Source: Microvirga antarctica (lineage in GTDB: Bacteria; Pseudomonadota; Alphaproteobacteria; Rhizobiales; Beijerinckiaceae). Taken from it: DNA of 64,000 nt. Made by a program: the position numbers and the translations under genes. This document shows positions 56,032 through 64,000 of the stretch, piece after piece. The notes below the pieces were generated by a model. That model was given only the letters and a program-made list of their open reading frames with translations, did not search any database and was not told the origin of the DNA. Every line of letters starts with the position of its first letter. Position 1 is the first letter of the stretch. Where the stretch lies: contig NZ_JAGEMM010000004.1 of the NCBI RefSeq assembly GCF_017921815.1, forward strand, positions 309,262 to 373,261, read 5' to 3'.

Positions 56032-57510
56032 TCAATTCGCCCAGCTCGCGGCCGTCAGATCGTTGGCCGGGATCGGCAGGTTTTTCCAAAGCCCCTGCAC
56101 TTTCTTGTCCCACACGCCGATTTTCGGAAGCGCATAAAGAAACACGTTGGGCTCGTCGTCCGAGAGCTTGCGTTGCAGCTTGCCGAGCAGCTCGATGCGC
56201 TGGGTCTCGTCCTTGGCTTCTGTGTAGGCCTTGTACAACGCCTTGTACTCGGGGTTCTGGTAATTGAAGTAGTAGGTGTCGCGCGCATAGATATCGAGAT
56301 CGCGGGCTTCCGTATGGCCGATGATCGTCGTCTCGTAATCGGACCGCTTGAAGACCTGATCGAGCCACTGGGCGAACTCCATCGGCACGAGGTTCACCTG
56401 CAGGCCGACCTGGCTCAGCATGCCGGCGATGATTTCACCGCCGCGACGGGAATAGGCCGGGGGCGGCAGCACGATGGTCATCACGGTGCCGGGTTTGACC
56501 CCCGCTTCGGCGAGAAGCGCCTTGGCCTTCGCGACGTCGTACGGATAGACGCTGTTGAGGTCCAGATAGCCAGGATCAACCGGCGTGTAGTGCGAACCGA
56601 TGAGCGCGCCGTAGCCGGAGCTGATTGCGTCCACCAGTGCCTTGCGGTCGATGGCGTGGGCCAGCGCACGCCGGACCTTCACGTCGTCAAAGGGCTTGCG
56701 CGCGTTGTTGAGAACGAAAACAACCTTGCCGGCCGTAGTGCCGACTTCGACCTGAAGGCGGTTGTCGGCCTTGAAGCGCTCCAGAAGCTCCGGCGCGGGA
56801 AACTCCGGAAATGCGTCGATGTCCCCGGCAAGGACAGCTGCGGCTGCGGCCGAAGGATCGCTGATGAAGCGGAAGGTCACGCCCGCAAGCTTCGCCGGCG
56901 TGCCCCAGTAATCCGGATTGCGTTCCAGCTCGACGCGGTCGCCCTGCACCCAGCGCTTGAAGCGGAACGCGCCGGTCCCGACCGGCTTGGTCTTGTTGGT
57001 GGCGGCAGATCCCGGCGCCATCATGACGGCGTCGCCCCAGCCCATTCCAAACAGGAAGGTGGAGGTCGGGCGTTTCAGGGTGACGACGGCGGTGGATGGG
57101 TCGGGACATTCGGTTTTCGCGATGGGCTCGAACAAGCCTTTCTGCGCGTTGGTCGAGTCCGGCGCCGTCGCCCGGTCGTACGAGAACTTGACGATCGCGC
57201 AATCGAATGGCGTGCCGTCATGAAACTTGACGTTCTGGCGAAGCTTGAACGTGTAAGTCAATTCGTCGGGCGAGGTGGTCCAGCTCTCGGCGAGGCCTGG
57301 CTTGAGATTGCCCTGGCCATCGATGCGCACGAGCCCCTCATAGATGTTGGAATAGGTCACCCGTCGAATGGCGGAGGCCGCCCCGGCGGTGGGATCGAGA
57401 CCCGGTGGTTCGAGAACCTCGCCCACGGTCAGGGTGTCCTTGGAAAACCCGGCGCCGGCGGATGCGAGCAAAGCCGTGGTGGTCATGGCCGCGAGGAGAA
57501 TTCTCTTCAT
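56032..57510 (-). CDS. Family 5 extracellular solute-binding protein of the second importer
   Basis: 492 residues with a signal peptide (KRILLAAMTTTALLASAGAG). Family 5 landmarks are EPPGLDPTAGAAS, YSNIYEGLVRIDGQGNLKPG, FHDGTPFDCAIVKFSYDR, KPVGTGAFRFKRW and VRRALAHAIDRKALVDA. Not a lipoprotein. Followed by a stem-loop, then the channel genes. Ligand unknown; the amidase, creatininase, ALDH and SDR genes in the same operon suggest an amide- or amine-containing compound metabolised through an alcohol/aldehyde. Confidence 0.9.
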   Translation of the reverse strand: MKRILLAAMTTTALLASAGAGFSKDTLTVGEVLEPPGLDPTAGAASAIRRVTYSNIYEGLVRIDGQGNLKPGLAESWTTSPDELTYTFKLRQNVKFHDGTPFDCAIVKFSYDRATAPDSTNAQKGLFEPIAKTECPDPSTAVVTLKRPTSTFLFGMGWGDAVMMAPGSAATNKTKPVGTGAFRFKRWVQGDRVELERNPDYWGTPAKLAGVTFRFISDPSAAAAAVLAGDIDAFPEFPAPELLERFKADNRLQVEVGTTAGKVVFVLNNARKPFDDVKVRRALAHAIDRKALVDAISSGYGALIGSHYTPVDPGYLDLNSVYPYDVAKAKALLAEAGVKPGTVMTIVLPPPAYSRRGGEIIAGMLSQVGLQVNLVPMEFAQWLDQVFKRSDYETTIIGHTEARDLDIYARDTYYFNYQNPEYKALYKAYTEAKDETQRIELLGKLQRKLSDDEPNVFLYALPKIGVWDKKVQGLWKNLPIPANDLTAASWAN

Positions 57511-57559
57511 TCTGTCGTCCCCTTTTGTGTGGTCTTGATGAGTGAGGCGCGCCGTCGGT

Positions 57560-58306
57560 CTAGATCGATCGGCCACCATCCACGTCCAGTGCGATGCCGG
57601 TGATCATTCCTGCTGCGGGCGAGCAGAGAAAGACCGCTGCGTCGGCAAGTTCGTTCGGTTGCAGCAATCGGCCGAGCGGAATTGAATCGCGAAACTTCTG
57701 CCGGATTTCGGCAGTGTCTTCGCCCATGAAGGTCTTCAGCAGCGGCGTCTCGCCAGCCACCGGATTGAGCGCTACGACGCGGATGTTGTGCGGTGCCAGC
57801 TCGATCGCGAGCGCCTTGGTGGCGGAGACAACGAAGCCCTTCGTCGCGTTATACCAGGCAAGGTTTGGCCGGGGTCGGGCAGCACCCGTCGAGGCAACGT
57901 TGAGGATGACGCCGGTGCCGCGCGCCTTGAAATGGGGAATGGCTGCCCGACACGCGAGGTAGATGCCGCGGATGTTGACGCCCACCAAGGCATCGAAGAC
58001 GTCCGGCGCCACCGCCTCGGCGGGTTGCGGCTTATGGCCGATGCCCGCGTTGTTGACCAGAATATCGAGGCCGCCGAAATGGCTGATGGCTTGCGCAACC
58101 GCCGCCGTCACGTCTGCCTCGATGGCGATGTCCGCCCGGCACGCGAGCGCCGCAGTACCGATATCGGCCGCAACCCGTTCGGCGCCGGCCAGATCCCTGT
58201 CGACAACGACGACTTGTGCACCCTCGGCCGCGAAGGTCTTTGCCATCGCTTCGCCAAATCCCGACCCGCCGCCCGTAATCAGCGCGGTCTTTCCGTTGAG
58301 CCTCAC
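57560..58306 (-). CDS. Short-chain dehydrogenase/reductase, second importer operon
   Basis: 248 residues. Cofactor loop TGGGSGFGEAM, VVVDRD (Asp favours NAD), VNNAGIGHKP, the Ser region NVASTG and catalytic YNATK. Ends GIALDVDGGRSI. Classical SDR, probably oxidising an alcohol formed from the imported compound, upstream of the aldehyde step. Lies 45 bases after the ALDH gene. Confidence 0.9.
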   Translation of the reverse strand: MRLNGKTALITGGGSGFGEAMAKTFAAEGAQVVVVDRDLAGAERVAADIGTAALACRADIAIEADVTAAVAQAISHFGGLDILVNNAGIGHKPQPAEAVAPDVFDALVGVNIRGIYLACRAAIPHFKARGTGVILNVASTGAARPRPNLAWYNATKGFVVSATKALAIELAPHNIRVVALNPVAGETPLLKTFMGEDTAEIRQKFRDSIPLGRLLQPNELADAAVFLCSPAAGMITGIALDVDGGRSI

Positions 58307-58351
58307 GTTCGTTTCCCCATGCTGCTGGTCTCTCTCGTCATCAAAGGCGTG

Positions 58352-59845
58352 TCAGCCGTGATAGAGCGACACGGTCTTGAGTACGCCGAAACCGTACAAT
58401 GCCTCGAACCCTTTTTCCCGGCCGTGACCGGAGCGCTTGACGCCCCCGAAGGGGAGCTCGATGCCACCGCCCGCGCCGTAATTGTTGATGAAGACCTGCC
58501 CGGACTGGATCGCATGAGCGAGGCGAAACTGGCGGCCGCCATCGCGAGTCCAGATGCCGCAGACGAGACCGAACGGCGTCCCGTTGGCAAGCGCGATGGC
58601 CTCCTCTTCGGTATCGAACGGCATGATGACCTGGACAGGACCGAAAATCTCCTCGCGCGCGAGGCGATGCGCCGGCGGCACGTCGCGAATGAGCGTGGGA
58701 CGCACATAGGCGCCATCAGCGGGGGAGCCGGCGACGATCTCTCCTTCTGCGGCGATCGTCAGGCCCGAGTCGCGCGCCAGATCGATGTAGCGATCGATGA
58801 TTCCCTTTTGCCGATGCGACACGACAGGACCCACGTCGAGATCCGCCAGGGCGGGTCCGACGCGCAGCGCACGGTAGCGTTCCGCCATGCCTGCGACGAC
58901 CGTCTCGTAGACGGGGCGCTCCACCAGAATCCGTGACGAAGCCGAGCAGGTCTGGCCGGCATTCTGAATGCCCGCCATCACCAAAACCGGCAACGCGCGC
59001 TCAAGGTCGGCGTCGGCAAAGACGATCTGCGGAGATTTGCCGCCGAGTTCGAGTGTCACTGGCACCGCATTGATCGCGGCGGCCGCTTGGACCAGGGCTC
59101 CGGTCGGCAGGGAGCCGGTAAACGAGATGTGGTTGATTCCGGGATGCGCAGACAGGGCGGCGCCCGCTTCCGCCCCGGTTCCTGTGACCACGTTCAGGGC
59201 GCCGGCCGGAAGGCCTGCAGCCTCCGCGATGCGGGCAAAAGCCAGGATCGTCAGGCAGGCTTCTTCTGCCGGCTTGACGACGGCCGCATTTCCCATCGCG
59301 AGCGCTGCGCCGAGGCTGCGGCCGATGATCTGCATCGGGTAATTCCACGGAATGATGTGGCCGGTCACCCCATGCGGCTCGTACAGCGTCATCACGGTGA
59401 AGCCCGCCTGATAGGGAATCGTGTCGCCATGAACCTTGTCGGCAGCGCCCCCGTAGAATTCGAAATAGCGCGCCAGCGCGACGGCATCCGCGCGTGCCTG
59501 CTTGAGAGGCTTGCCCACATCGCGGGCTTCGAGGTCAGCCAAAGTATCGGCCTCAGCCAGGACCGCTTCGGCAATGCGCTGCATCACGCGGCCGCGTTCC
59601 GTCGCGGTCATCCGGCCCCATGGCCCCGCGAGGGCCATCCGCGCTGCGATGACGGCGCGGTCGATATCCTCCGAGGTCCCGCGCGCGATCTCCGCCAGCA
59701 GGCTCCCGTCGGAGGGATCCTGAAGCGGGAGGCTCCCGCCCTCGGCAGCCTCGACCCATTGCCCCCCGATGAGATGCCGGTAGGTCTCGATTGTCCTCGT
59801 GCGGGGCGAGGTTTGTTCGCGCAGGCTGTGCAGGGATGTCGTCAT
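58352..59845 (-). CDS. Aldehyde dehydrogenase (betaine/gamma-aminobutyraldehyde-like class)
   Basis: 497 residues. IIPWNYPMQIIGR, FTGSLPTG, general base Glu in TLELGGKSPQ and catalytic Cys in NAGQTCSASS are complete; the C-terminus has GGGIELPFGGVKRSGHGREKG. This class oxidises amino- or small aldehydes with NAD. Its ATG overlaps the gntR stop (ATGA), which fixes the start; the longer open frame runs out of phase over gntR. Confidence 0.9.
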   Translation of the reverse strand: MTTSLHSLREQTSPRTRTIETYRHLIGGQWVEAAEGGSLPLQDPSDGSLLAEIARGTSEDIDRAVIAARMALAGPWGRMTATERGRVMQRIAEAVLAEADTLADLEARDVGKPLKQARADAVALARYFEFYGGAADKVHGDTIPYQAGFTVMTLYEPHGVTGHIIPWNYPMQIIGRSLGAALAMGNAAVVKPAEEACLTILAFARIAEAAGLPAGALNVVTGTGAEAGAALSAHPGINHISFTGSLPTGALVQAAAAINAVPVTLELGGKSPQIVFADADLERALPVLVMAGIQNAGQTCSASSRILVERPVYETVVAGMAERYRALRVGPALADLDVGPVVSHRQKGIIDRYIDLARDSGLTIAAEGEIVAGSPADGAYVRPTLIRDVPPAHRLAREEIFGPVQVIMPFDTEEEAIALANGTPFGLVCGIWTRDGGRQFRLAHAIQSGQVFINNYGAGGGIELPFGGVKRSGHGREKGFEALYGFGVLKTVSLYHG

Positions 59846-60534
59846 GAGGTCTCCTCCCCGGTCGGCACGTCCCTGGTCAGGCGCGTCATGGTCTCGCGGA
59901 TATGCGCCCGCGCCAGTCGCTCGGCGGCCGCACCGTCTCCGGCGGCGATCGCTTCGACAATATGGCGATGTTCGCCGATGCCTTGGAGAGCCCTGTCGAG
60001 CGAAAGGGAATAGGCCGGGGTGAAGACCTGCGACGTCATGCGCACCAAGGGGATATGCGTGTCGAGAAATTCGTTTCTGGCCGCTGCGATCACGGCAAGG
60101 TGGAAATCGACGTTGGATTGTGTGTAGACCCGCGGCTCCCACGGGGCCACGATCTCGACCTGCCGGGCAACCAGCCCGTCGAGAGCTTCGATGGTTGCGC
60201 GATCTGCCCTCTCGGCCGCGAAGCGCGCGGCCAGCCCGTCCACCACTTCTCGCAGCGCGTAAGCGTCAAGAAGTCTCGCCCGGTCGGCGGAGGCCACTTT
60301 CACGCCCCGCCCGGCCTGGTGATGGACAAGGCCATCCCGTTCCAGCACGCGAAGTGCTTCCCGCAGGGGCGTCCGACTGATGCCGAATTCCGTCGCCAGG
60401 GATTCCTGGCGCAGCACGTCGCCAGGCCGGTAGGTGCCCGCATAGATCCGCTCACGTAAAACGTCCGCCACCTCGTCGAGAAGACGAGCCTGGCTGTTCC
60501 ACGTGAAGGCGGGAGGACGATCGTGCAACCTCAT
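59842..60534 (-). CDS. GntR-family (FadR/FCD type) regulator of the second importer operon
   Basis: 230 residues. The wHTH domain has LRERIYAGTYRPGDVLRQ, ATEFGISRTPLREALRVL and GLVHHQAGRGVKV. The FCD effector domain has the metal-ligand pattern DFHLAVIAAARNEFL, then HRHIVEAIAAGDGAAAERL and ARAHI. First gene of the operon. A perfect 13-base palindrome lies 9 bases before the ATG and overlaps a readable promoter; it should bind this protein. The short distance implies little or no 5' leader. Confidence 0.92.
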   Translation of the reverse strand: MRLHDRPPAFTWNSQARLLDEVADVLRERIYAGTYRPGDVLRQESLATEFGISRTPLREALRVLERDGLVHHQAGRGVKVASADRARLLDAYALREVVDGLAARFAAERADRATIEALDGLVARQVEIVAPWEPRVYTQSNVDFHLAVIAAARNEFLDTHIPLVRMTSQVFTPAYSLSLDRALQGIGEHRHIVEAIAAGDGAAAERLARAHIRETMTRLTRDVPTGEETS

Positions 60535-60540
60535 GCCAGG

Positions 60541-60569
60541 ATCGTATCCAGGATACAGAAGTTCCGCAA
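60541..60569 (-). promoter_or_regulatory. Promoter and GntR operator of the second importer operon
   Basis: On the minus strand, -35 TTGCGG (60564-60569) and -10 TACGAT (60541-60546) are 17 bases apart. The palindrome GTATCC-A-GGATAC (60544-60556) lies between and over the -10, the position of a repressor site. Predicted transcription starts about at the ATG, so the message may be leaderless. Confidence 0.55.
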
Positions 60570-60633
60570 CGGCGATCAGCGGCCGGCAGGCGTGCGCACG
60601 CGAAACGGCGTGGACCGTCAGCCCGCGAGGGGT

Positions 60634-61551
60634 TCAACCGACGCCGAGGACTGCCAGCCAGAACAGCGTCGTCCCAAGCGCAAGGGCGGTCGACAGGGCG
60701 ACCGCGCTCGATGCCAGCGCAACCCCTTCGCCATAACGCTCCGCGAAGAGGTAAGCGTTGATTCCCGATGGGCACGAGGCGAAGAGCACGGCGACACCCG
60801 TCCAGACAGGAGGCACGCCAAAGACGTAGCGGGCCAGAAGCAGCACGATCAGAGGGTGAACGATCAGCTTGAGGGCGGAGATCAAGAACGGCAGCGTCCA
60901 GCCGGCGGCAATGCCGTAGCGGCAAAGAGCAATGCCCATCGAGACCAAAGCGCACGGAATCGCCGCGCTCGCGAGCAGGTCAACCACCTGCCAGGCTCCG
61001 GATGGAATGGCGAATGCGAGCGGGCGGAAGGCAGAGCCGGCGAGGATCGCGACCACGATCGGGTGCGTCACGAGCCGCTTGACGATCAGCCACACGGAGG
61101 CTTGTCGCCCTTCGGCCAGGATCGTCGCCAGCGTCATGGTGATGGGCAAATGGATGGCGATGAGAAGAAACAGCGGAACGGCGCCGGCGTCGCCATAGGC
61201 CTTGAGGATCATCGGGACGCCCACGAAAACGGTGTTCGCCTGTCCGGCCGAGAAACCAGCGACGACCTGGGCGATTCCCGTCAAGCCGAACATGCGGCGG
61301 GCGAGAAGGCTTGCCGCCGCCCAGACCACGGCGACGCCGGCGAAGTAGGAGATCCAGTAGCCCCACGGCTGGACCGCGGGAATCTCAGCATGGACGAGGG
61401 TCCTGAAGATCAGGCAGGGCAGGGAGAGCTTGAAGACGAATTCCGACAGGCCTTCGCCCGTCCGTTCCGCGATGAGATTCGCCTTGCGGGCAAGGTAGCC
61501 GATCGCGATCAGCCCGAAGACCGGCAGGACGATCGTCAGAAGGTCCAGCAT
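60634..61551 (-). CDS. AEC-family (auxin efflux carrier-like) transporter
   Basis: 305 residues, about ten membrane helices in two inverted halves. Opens LLTIVLPVFGLIAIGYLARK, the usual AEC N-terminus. Family features are FKLSLPCLIFRTLV, FSAGQANTVFVGVPMI with the central Asn, and FASCPSGINAYLFAERYG in the second half. Bacterial members are permeases for malonate, malate or other carboxylates and some amino acids. Follows the M23 peptidase gene by 6 bases, so probably co-transcribed, though no functional link is evident. Confidence 0.88.
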   Translation of the reverse strand: MLDLLTIVLPVFGLIAIGYLARKANLIAERTGEGLSEFVFKLSLPCLIFRTLVHAEIPAVQPWGYWISYFAGVAVVWAAASLLARRMFGLTGIAQVVAGFSAGQANTVFVGVPMILKAYGDAGAVPLFLLIAIHLPITMTLATILAEGRQASVWLIVKRLVTHPIVVAILAGSAFRPLAFAIPSGAWQVVDLLASAAIPCALVSMGIALCRYGIAAGWTLPFLISALKLIVHPLIVLLLARYVFGVPPVWTGVAVLFASCPSGINAYLFAERYGEGVALASSAVALSTALALGTTLFWLAVLGVG

Positions 61552-61557
61552 CGGGGC

Positions 61558-63585
61558 TTAACGGAGCTCGGCGCGCTGGGACAGGCTGGCGGAGGCAGTC
61601 GCGTGACTCATGAGGTCGTCCAGCTGCTCGCGCTGGCGTCTGAAATCGGCCAGGCTGCGGCCTTCCAGCTCGCGCCCCCGCGGCAACCGGATCTTGAGCG
61701 GGTCGACAAAGCTGCCGTTGATGATCACCTCGTAGTGAAGGTGCGGGCCCGTCGACAGGCCTGTATTGCCCAGGTAGCCGATCACCTGCCCCTGCTTCAC
61801 CCGGGTTCCCGGCGTCACGCCCTTGCCGAAGCCCGACATGTGCGAATAGGCCGTGACGTAGCCATTGGTGTGCTGCAGCTCGACCCGGCGCCCGTAGCCC
61901 GAATCCCACTCCGCCTTGATGATGGTGCCATTGCCCGCGGCCAGGATCGGCGTGCCGATGCGGTTGGCCCAGTCGACGCCCGTGTGGGGACGGGAATAGC
62001 CGAGGATCGGATGGTAACGCGATCCGAATCCGGACCGCAGGATGCCTTCCGAGATGGGCTTGCGCAGAAGGAATTTCTTGAGGGAGCGTCCGGCTTCGTC
62101 GAAGAAGTCTATGGTGCCGTCGTCGCCTTGGTATCGGTAGACCCGCCGCGCCTCTCCGTTCACGGTCAGCGCCGCGTAGAGGATTTCCGGTGGGGCATTG
62201 TCTTCATCCGCACCGTAGAACACCTCGAACGTGTCGCCTGGCGTGACCCGACGCTGAAAATCGACATCGTAGCCGAAGATGCGGACCAGATCGTTGACGC
62301 TTTCGCGTGGCAGTTCGTTTTTCAGGGCTGTCTCATACAGGCTGTCGTAGAGCTTGATGCCGCCCGGGCTGTCCTCTTCTTCCTCGTCGTCGTCGGCGGG
62401 GGAGCCTTTGGCGTCGTCGTTGATCGGCGTCACGGACACGAAAACGCCGCGGTCATTGGTGGCAGCGATCCCTTCGATCCCCCGTTCTCCGAGAACGAGC
62501 ACCCGGACGATCTGGCGCGGATCGCCCAGCCGGGGGCCGGGGGCGATCAGGATTCGCAGGCGCTGCCCTTCGCCAAGGCCCGCCACCTTGATGCGCGCCG
62601 AGAGCGCGGTCGTGATGGCGGCGATCTGCTCTGGATTGCCGCCATAGGCGCGCAACGTCGTCTCGAGGGTTTCGCCTTTCTTCATCGTCACGTCCCGCTC
62701 CTCGACAAGGGGGCTCGATGCCCGCTGGTCGCTTTTGGGAAGGTTCGTGACGTTTTCGGGCACCACGCGGACCTCGATGGTGCTGAACGGCGCGTCGACA
62801 AGGCCCGCATAGCCCAGGGCCTGGCCCAGCGCCTCCGGCTGCCGCAAGGCCCGCGACAGCATCTGTTGGGCGGGTATCGGCACCGAGGTGCGGCGGCCGA
62901 CCTCGGCAGAGACGCGGCGCTCCTCCTCCAGGGTCGCCAGCACGTCGTCGTCGGTCAGGGCAGGGGCACTGGCCTCGACAGTCAGGGGCGCCAGATCGCG
63001 CCGGACGACCGACACGTCGGCGTCAGAGATCTCCGGTGCGGATTCGGCGACCTTGATCTCCTTATCCTCGGCGAACAGCCGGAGTGGATTGAAGGGTGGG
63101 ATGTCGGTGGCGTAGGTCCCGGCGGTCAAGGACAGGTTGGTGGCGACACGAACGAACTGGCGCACCTTGATCGATTCGCGGTCCCCGGTTCGGATGGTCA
63201 TTGGCGCCTTGAAGGTCTGCTTGGCGGTGACCGTCGTCTCCGACCGGTTGAGGCGGTCGGCCTTGCGCGGCGTGTTGGCGGCGCGATCCTCTCCATCCCG
63301 CGCCGGTGAGGATTCCACCGCCACGCGTTCCGGCGGCTCGGCCGTCGTCGTCGCGCCTTCGAGGGCGATATAAATGGAGGCGCCGATCAGGGCGGCGCCG
63401 GTCAGGCCGGTGAGGATGCTGGCGCCAAGCCAGCGCAGGTTGATGTCGCGTCGGTCAACCTGACGGGCGGTTTCGCCGTCGGCATTGAGGGGAGCCTCAT
63501 GCCCGAGGTCGATGCCGAAGGATGCGCGCGCGTTCTCTCGCTGGGAGCGTTTGGCGCGGCGATCATCTGGGGGCGATTGAGTCAT
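61558..63585 (-). CDS. M23-family peptidoglycan metalloendopeptidase, membrane-anchored
   Basis: 675 residues. A single membrane anchor (about 51-75, GASILTGLTGAALIGASIYIA) follows a basic cytosolic N-terminus; the rest is periplasmic. A LysM/OapA-like stretch (KKGETLETTLRAYGGNP) precedes an acidic linker (ADDDEEEEDSP). The C-terminal M23 domain has GSRYHPILGYSRPHTGVDW (zinc His and Asp) and HLHYEV (catalytic and zinc His), all intact, so it should be active. It cleaves peptide cross-links during growth or division (MepM/DipM-like). The long middle region is poorly conserved by eye. Confidence 0.9.
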   Translation of the reverse strand: MTQSPPDDRRAKRSQRENARASFGIDLGHEAPLNADGETARQVDRRDINLRWLGASILTGLTGAALIGASIYIALEGATTTAEPPERVAVESSPARDGEDRAANTPRKADRLNRSETTVTAKQTFKAPMTIRTGDRESIKVRQFVRVATNLSLTAGTYATDIPPFNPLRLFAEDKEIKVAESAPEISDADVSVVRRDLAPLTVEASAPALTDDDVLATLEEERRVSAEVGRRTSVPIPAQQMLSRALRQPEALGQALGYAGLVDAPFSTIEVRVVPENVTNLPKSDQRASSPLVEERDVTMKKGETLETTLRAYGGNPEQIAAITTALSARIKVAGLGEGQRLRILIAPGPRLGDPRQIVRVLVLGERGIEGIAATNDRGVFVSVTPINDDAKGSPADDDEEEEDSPGGIKLYDSLYETALKNELPRESVNDLVRIFGYDVDFQRRVTPGDTFEVFYGADEDNAPPEILYAALTVNGEARRVYRYQGDDGTIDFFDEAGRSLKKFLLRKPISEGILRSGFGSRYHPILGYSRPHTGVDWANRIGTPILAAGNGTIIKAEWDSGYGRRVELQHTNGYVTAYSHMSGFGKGVTPGTRVKQGQVIGYLGNTGLSTGPHLHYEVIINGSFVDPLKIRLPRGRELEGRSLADFRRQREQLDDLMSHATASASLSQRAELR

Positions 63586-64000
63586 GGACCATTCGTGTAG
63601 CGTGGATCGGCGCGTCTCTCAACGACCATCCGGCCCCTGAGACGAACCGGCTGAGGGCGGAGACCGGCCCTGGACAGCATTCCGGAACGGTGACCTGCAC
63701 GCTCCCGGTTGACACCAGCCCCTGGCCCTTCGTCCATCATGCGCCAGTGTGTCGGCAGTGAGGCACAGCTTCGCTTTCGGCGGGTTATGGTTAAGACCCG
63801 TGACCATTCTGAAGCGTCAAAAAAGTTTCACATGAGCGTTGACACGACGTGATGAGCGGCTTTATAAAGCGGCCATCGACGGGGCGCCGCACTGGTTTTG
63901 GTTTTGGTTGCTTTGTTTGAATTATCTTAGAATTTGGCGGCATTGTCCGGGACATGTTTTTTTCCGGGGATTGCCGCTGTTTTCTTCGGGGGCGTTTATA
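63586..64000. other. Gene-free right end with forward promoter and T/G-rich leader
   Basis: No convincing coding frame. It holds the upstream region of the M23 gene, a strong forward promoter (listed separately) and, from 63890, an unusually T/G-rich tract (TTTTGG repeated). The short palindrome TGTCC-G-GGACA lies at 63944-63954. The last 110 bases probably form the 5' leader of a gene outside the window. Confidence 0.6.
63839..63868 (+). promoter_or_regulatory. Strong sigma-70-type promoter facing right
   Basis: TTGACA (63839-63844) and TATAAA (63863-63868) are separated by 18 bases, the best -35/-10 pair in the window. It faces out of the right edge, so transcription would begin near 63875 and run at least 125 bases before any start codon. 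Confidence 0.6.

Noticed and set aside
60523..63309. 928-codon open frame on the plus strand opposite the AEC and M23 genes
   Set aside because: It is antisense to two genes with clear family motifs; composition is Arg/Gly/Asp-rich low complexity as expected from GC-rich shadow frames, with no ribosome site or domain.

Overview
The window is about 64 kb of GC-rich DNA with dense coding, many 4-base ATGA/GTGA gene overlaps and no recognisable rRNA, tRNA, insertion sequence, phage or CRISPR. Gene content points to an alphaproteobacterium of the Hyphomicrobiales (Rhizobiales): a bcsAB-bcsZ cellulose operon with a TPR partner, DUF1194 and DUF1513 proteins, degenerate Irr/ICE-like boxes before an iron operon, and many ABC solute-binding proteins. 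The genus cannot be fixed from sequence reading alone.

Layout. (1) 1-5938: end of a cellulose operon (bcsA C-terminal PilZ part, bcsB, GH8 endoglucanase bcsZ, a TPR protein). (2) 6217-8418: a small orphan protein resembling the RNA polymerase alpha C-terminal domain, a glutathionyl-hydroquinone reductase and a DUF1194 von Willebrand-like protein. (3) 8615-14632: a sugar or sugar-acid oxidation cluster, with a Tat-type solute-binding protein, two Gfo/Idh/MocA dehydrogenases, an FAH-family dehydratase/hydrolase and an alpha-ketoglutarate-semialdehyde-type dehydrogenase. (4) 14871-16757: a GAF-GGDEF-EAL protein.

(5) 26121 down to 16785, minus strand: a GntR-led Dpp/Opp-type importer operon (binding protein, two permeases, two ATPases) enclosing an SDR, a NodB-type deacetylase and a gamma-glutamyltransferase-family hydrolase. 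(6) 26304-31752: a LacI-led amino-sugar operon (nagB, nagA) with two more solute-binding proteins paralogous to the one in cluster 3. None of these three has a permease or ATPase beside it. (7) 32076-38195: an iron operon, imelysin / multicopper oxidase / di-haem cytochrome / imelysin / DUF1513. (8) 38210-39805: a CSS-motif EAL phosphodiesterase, followed by a gene-free stretch and a large-subunit catalase.

(9) 42568-49800: a membrane-segment-free FtsK and a YhaO/YhaN-type (SbcDC-like) nuclease/ATPase pair. (10) 60534 down to 49812: a second GntR-led Dpp/Opp-type operon, with ALDH, SDR, binding protein, two permeases, two ATPases, amidase and creatininase-family amidohydrolase. (11) 60634-63585: an AEC-family carrier and an M23 peptidoglycan peptidase, then a strong forward promoter that must serve a gene beyond the right edge.

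How the parts work together. Two c-di-GMP enzymes share the window with a cellulose synthase that carries a c-di-GMP-binding PilZ domain. Several catabolic operons repeat one plan: local regulator, solute-binding protein or importer, then two to four enzymes. The iron operon looks like periplasmic iron handling with a built-in copper oxidase. Regulatory palindromes can be read before lacI and both gntR genes. All functions are inferred from motifs and context; no database search was possible.
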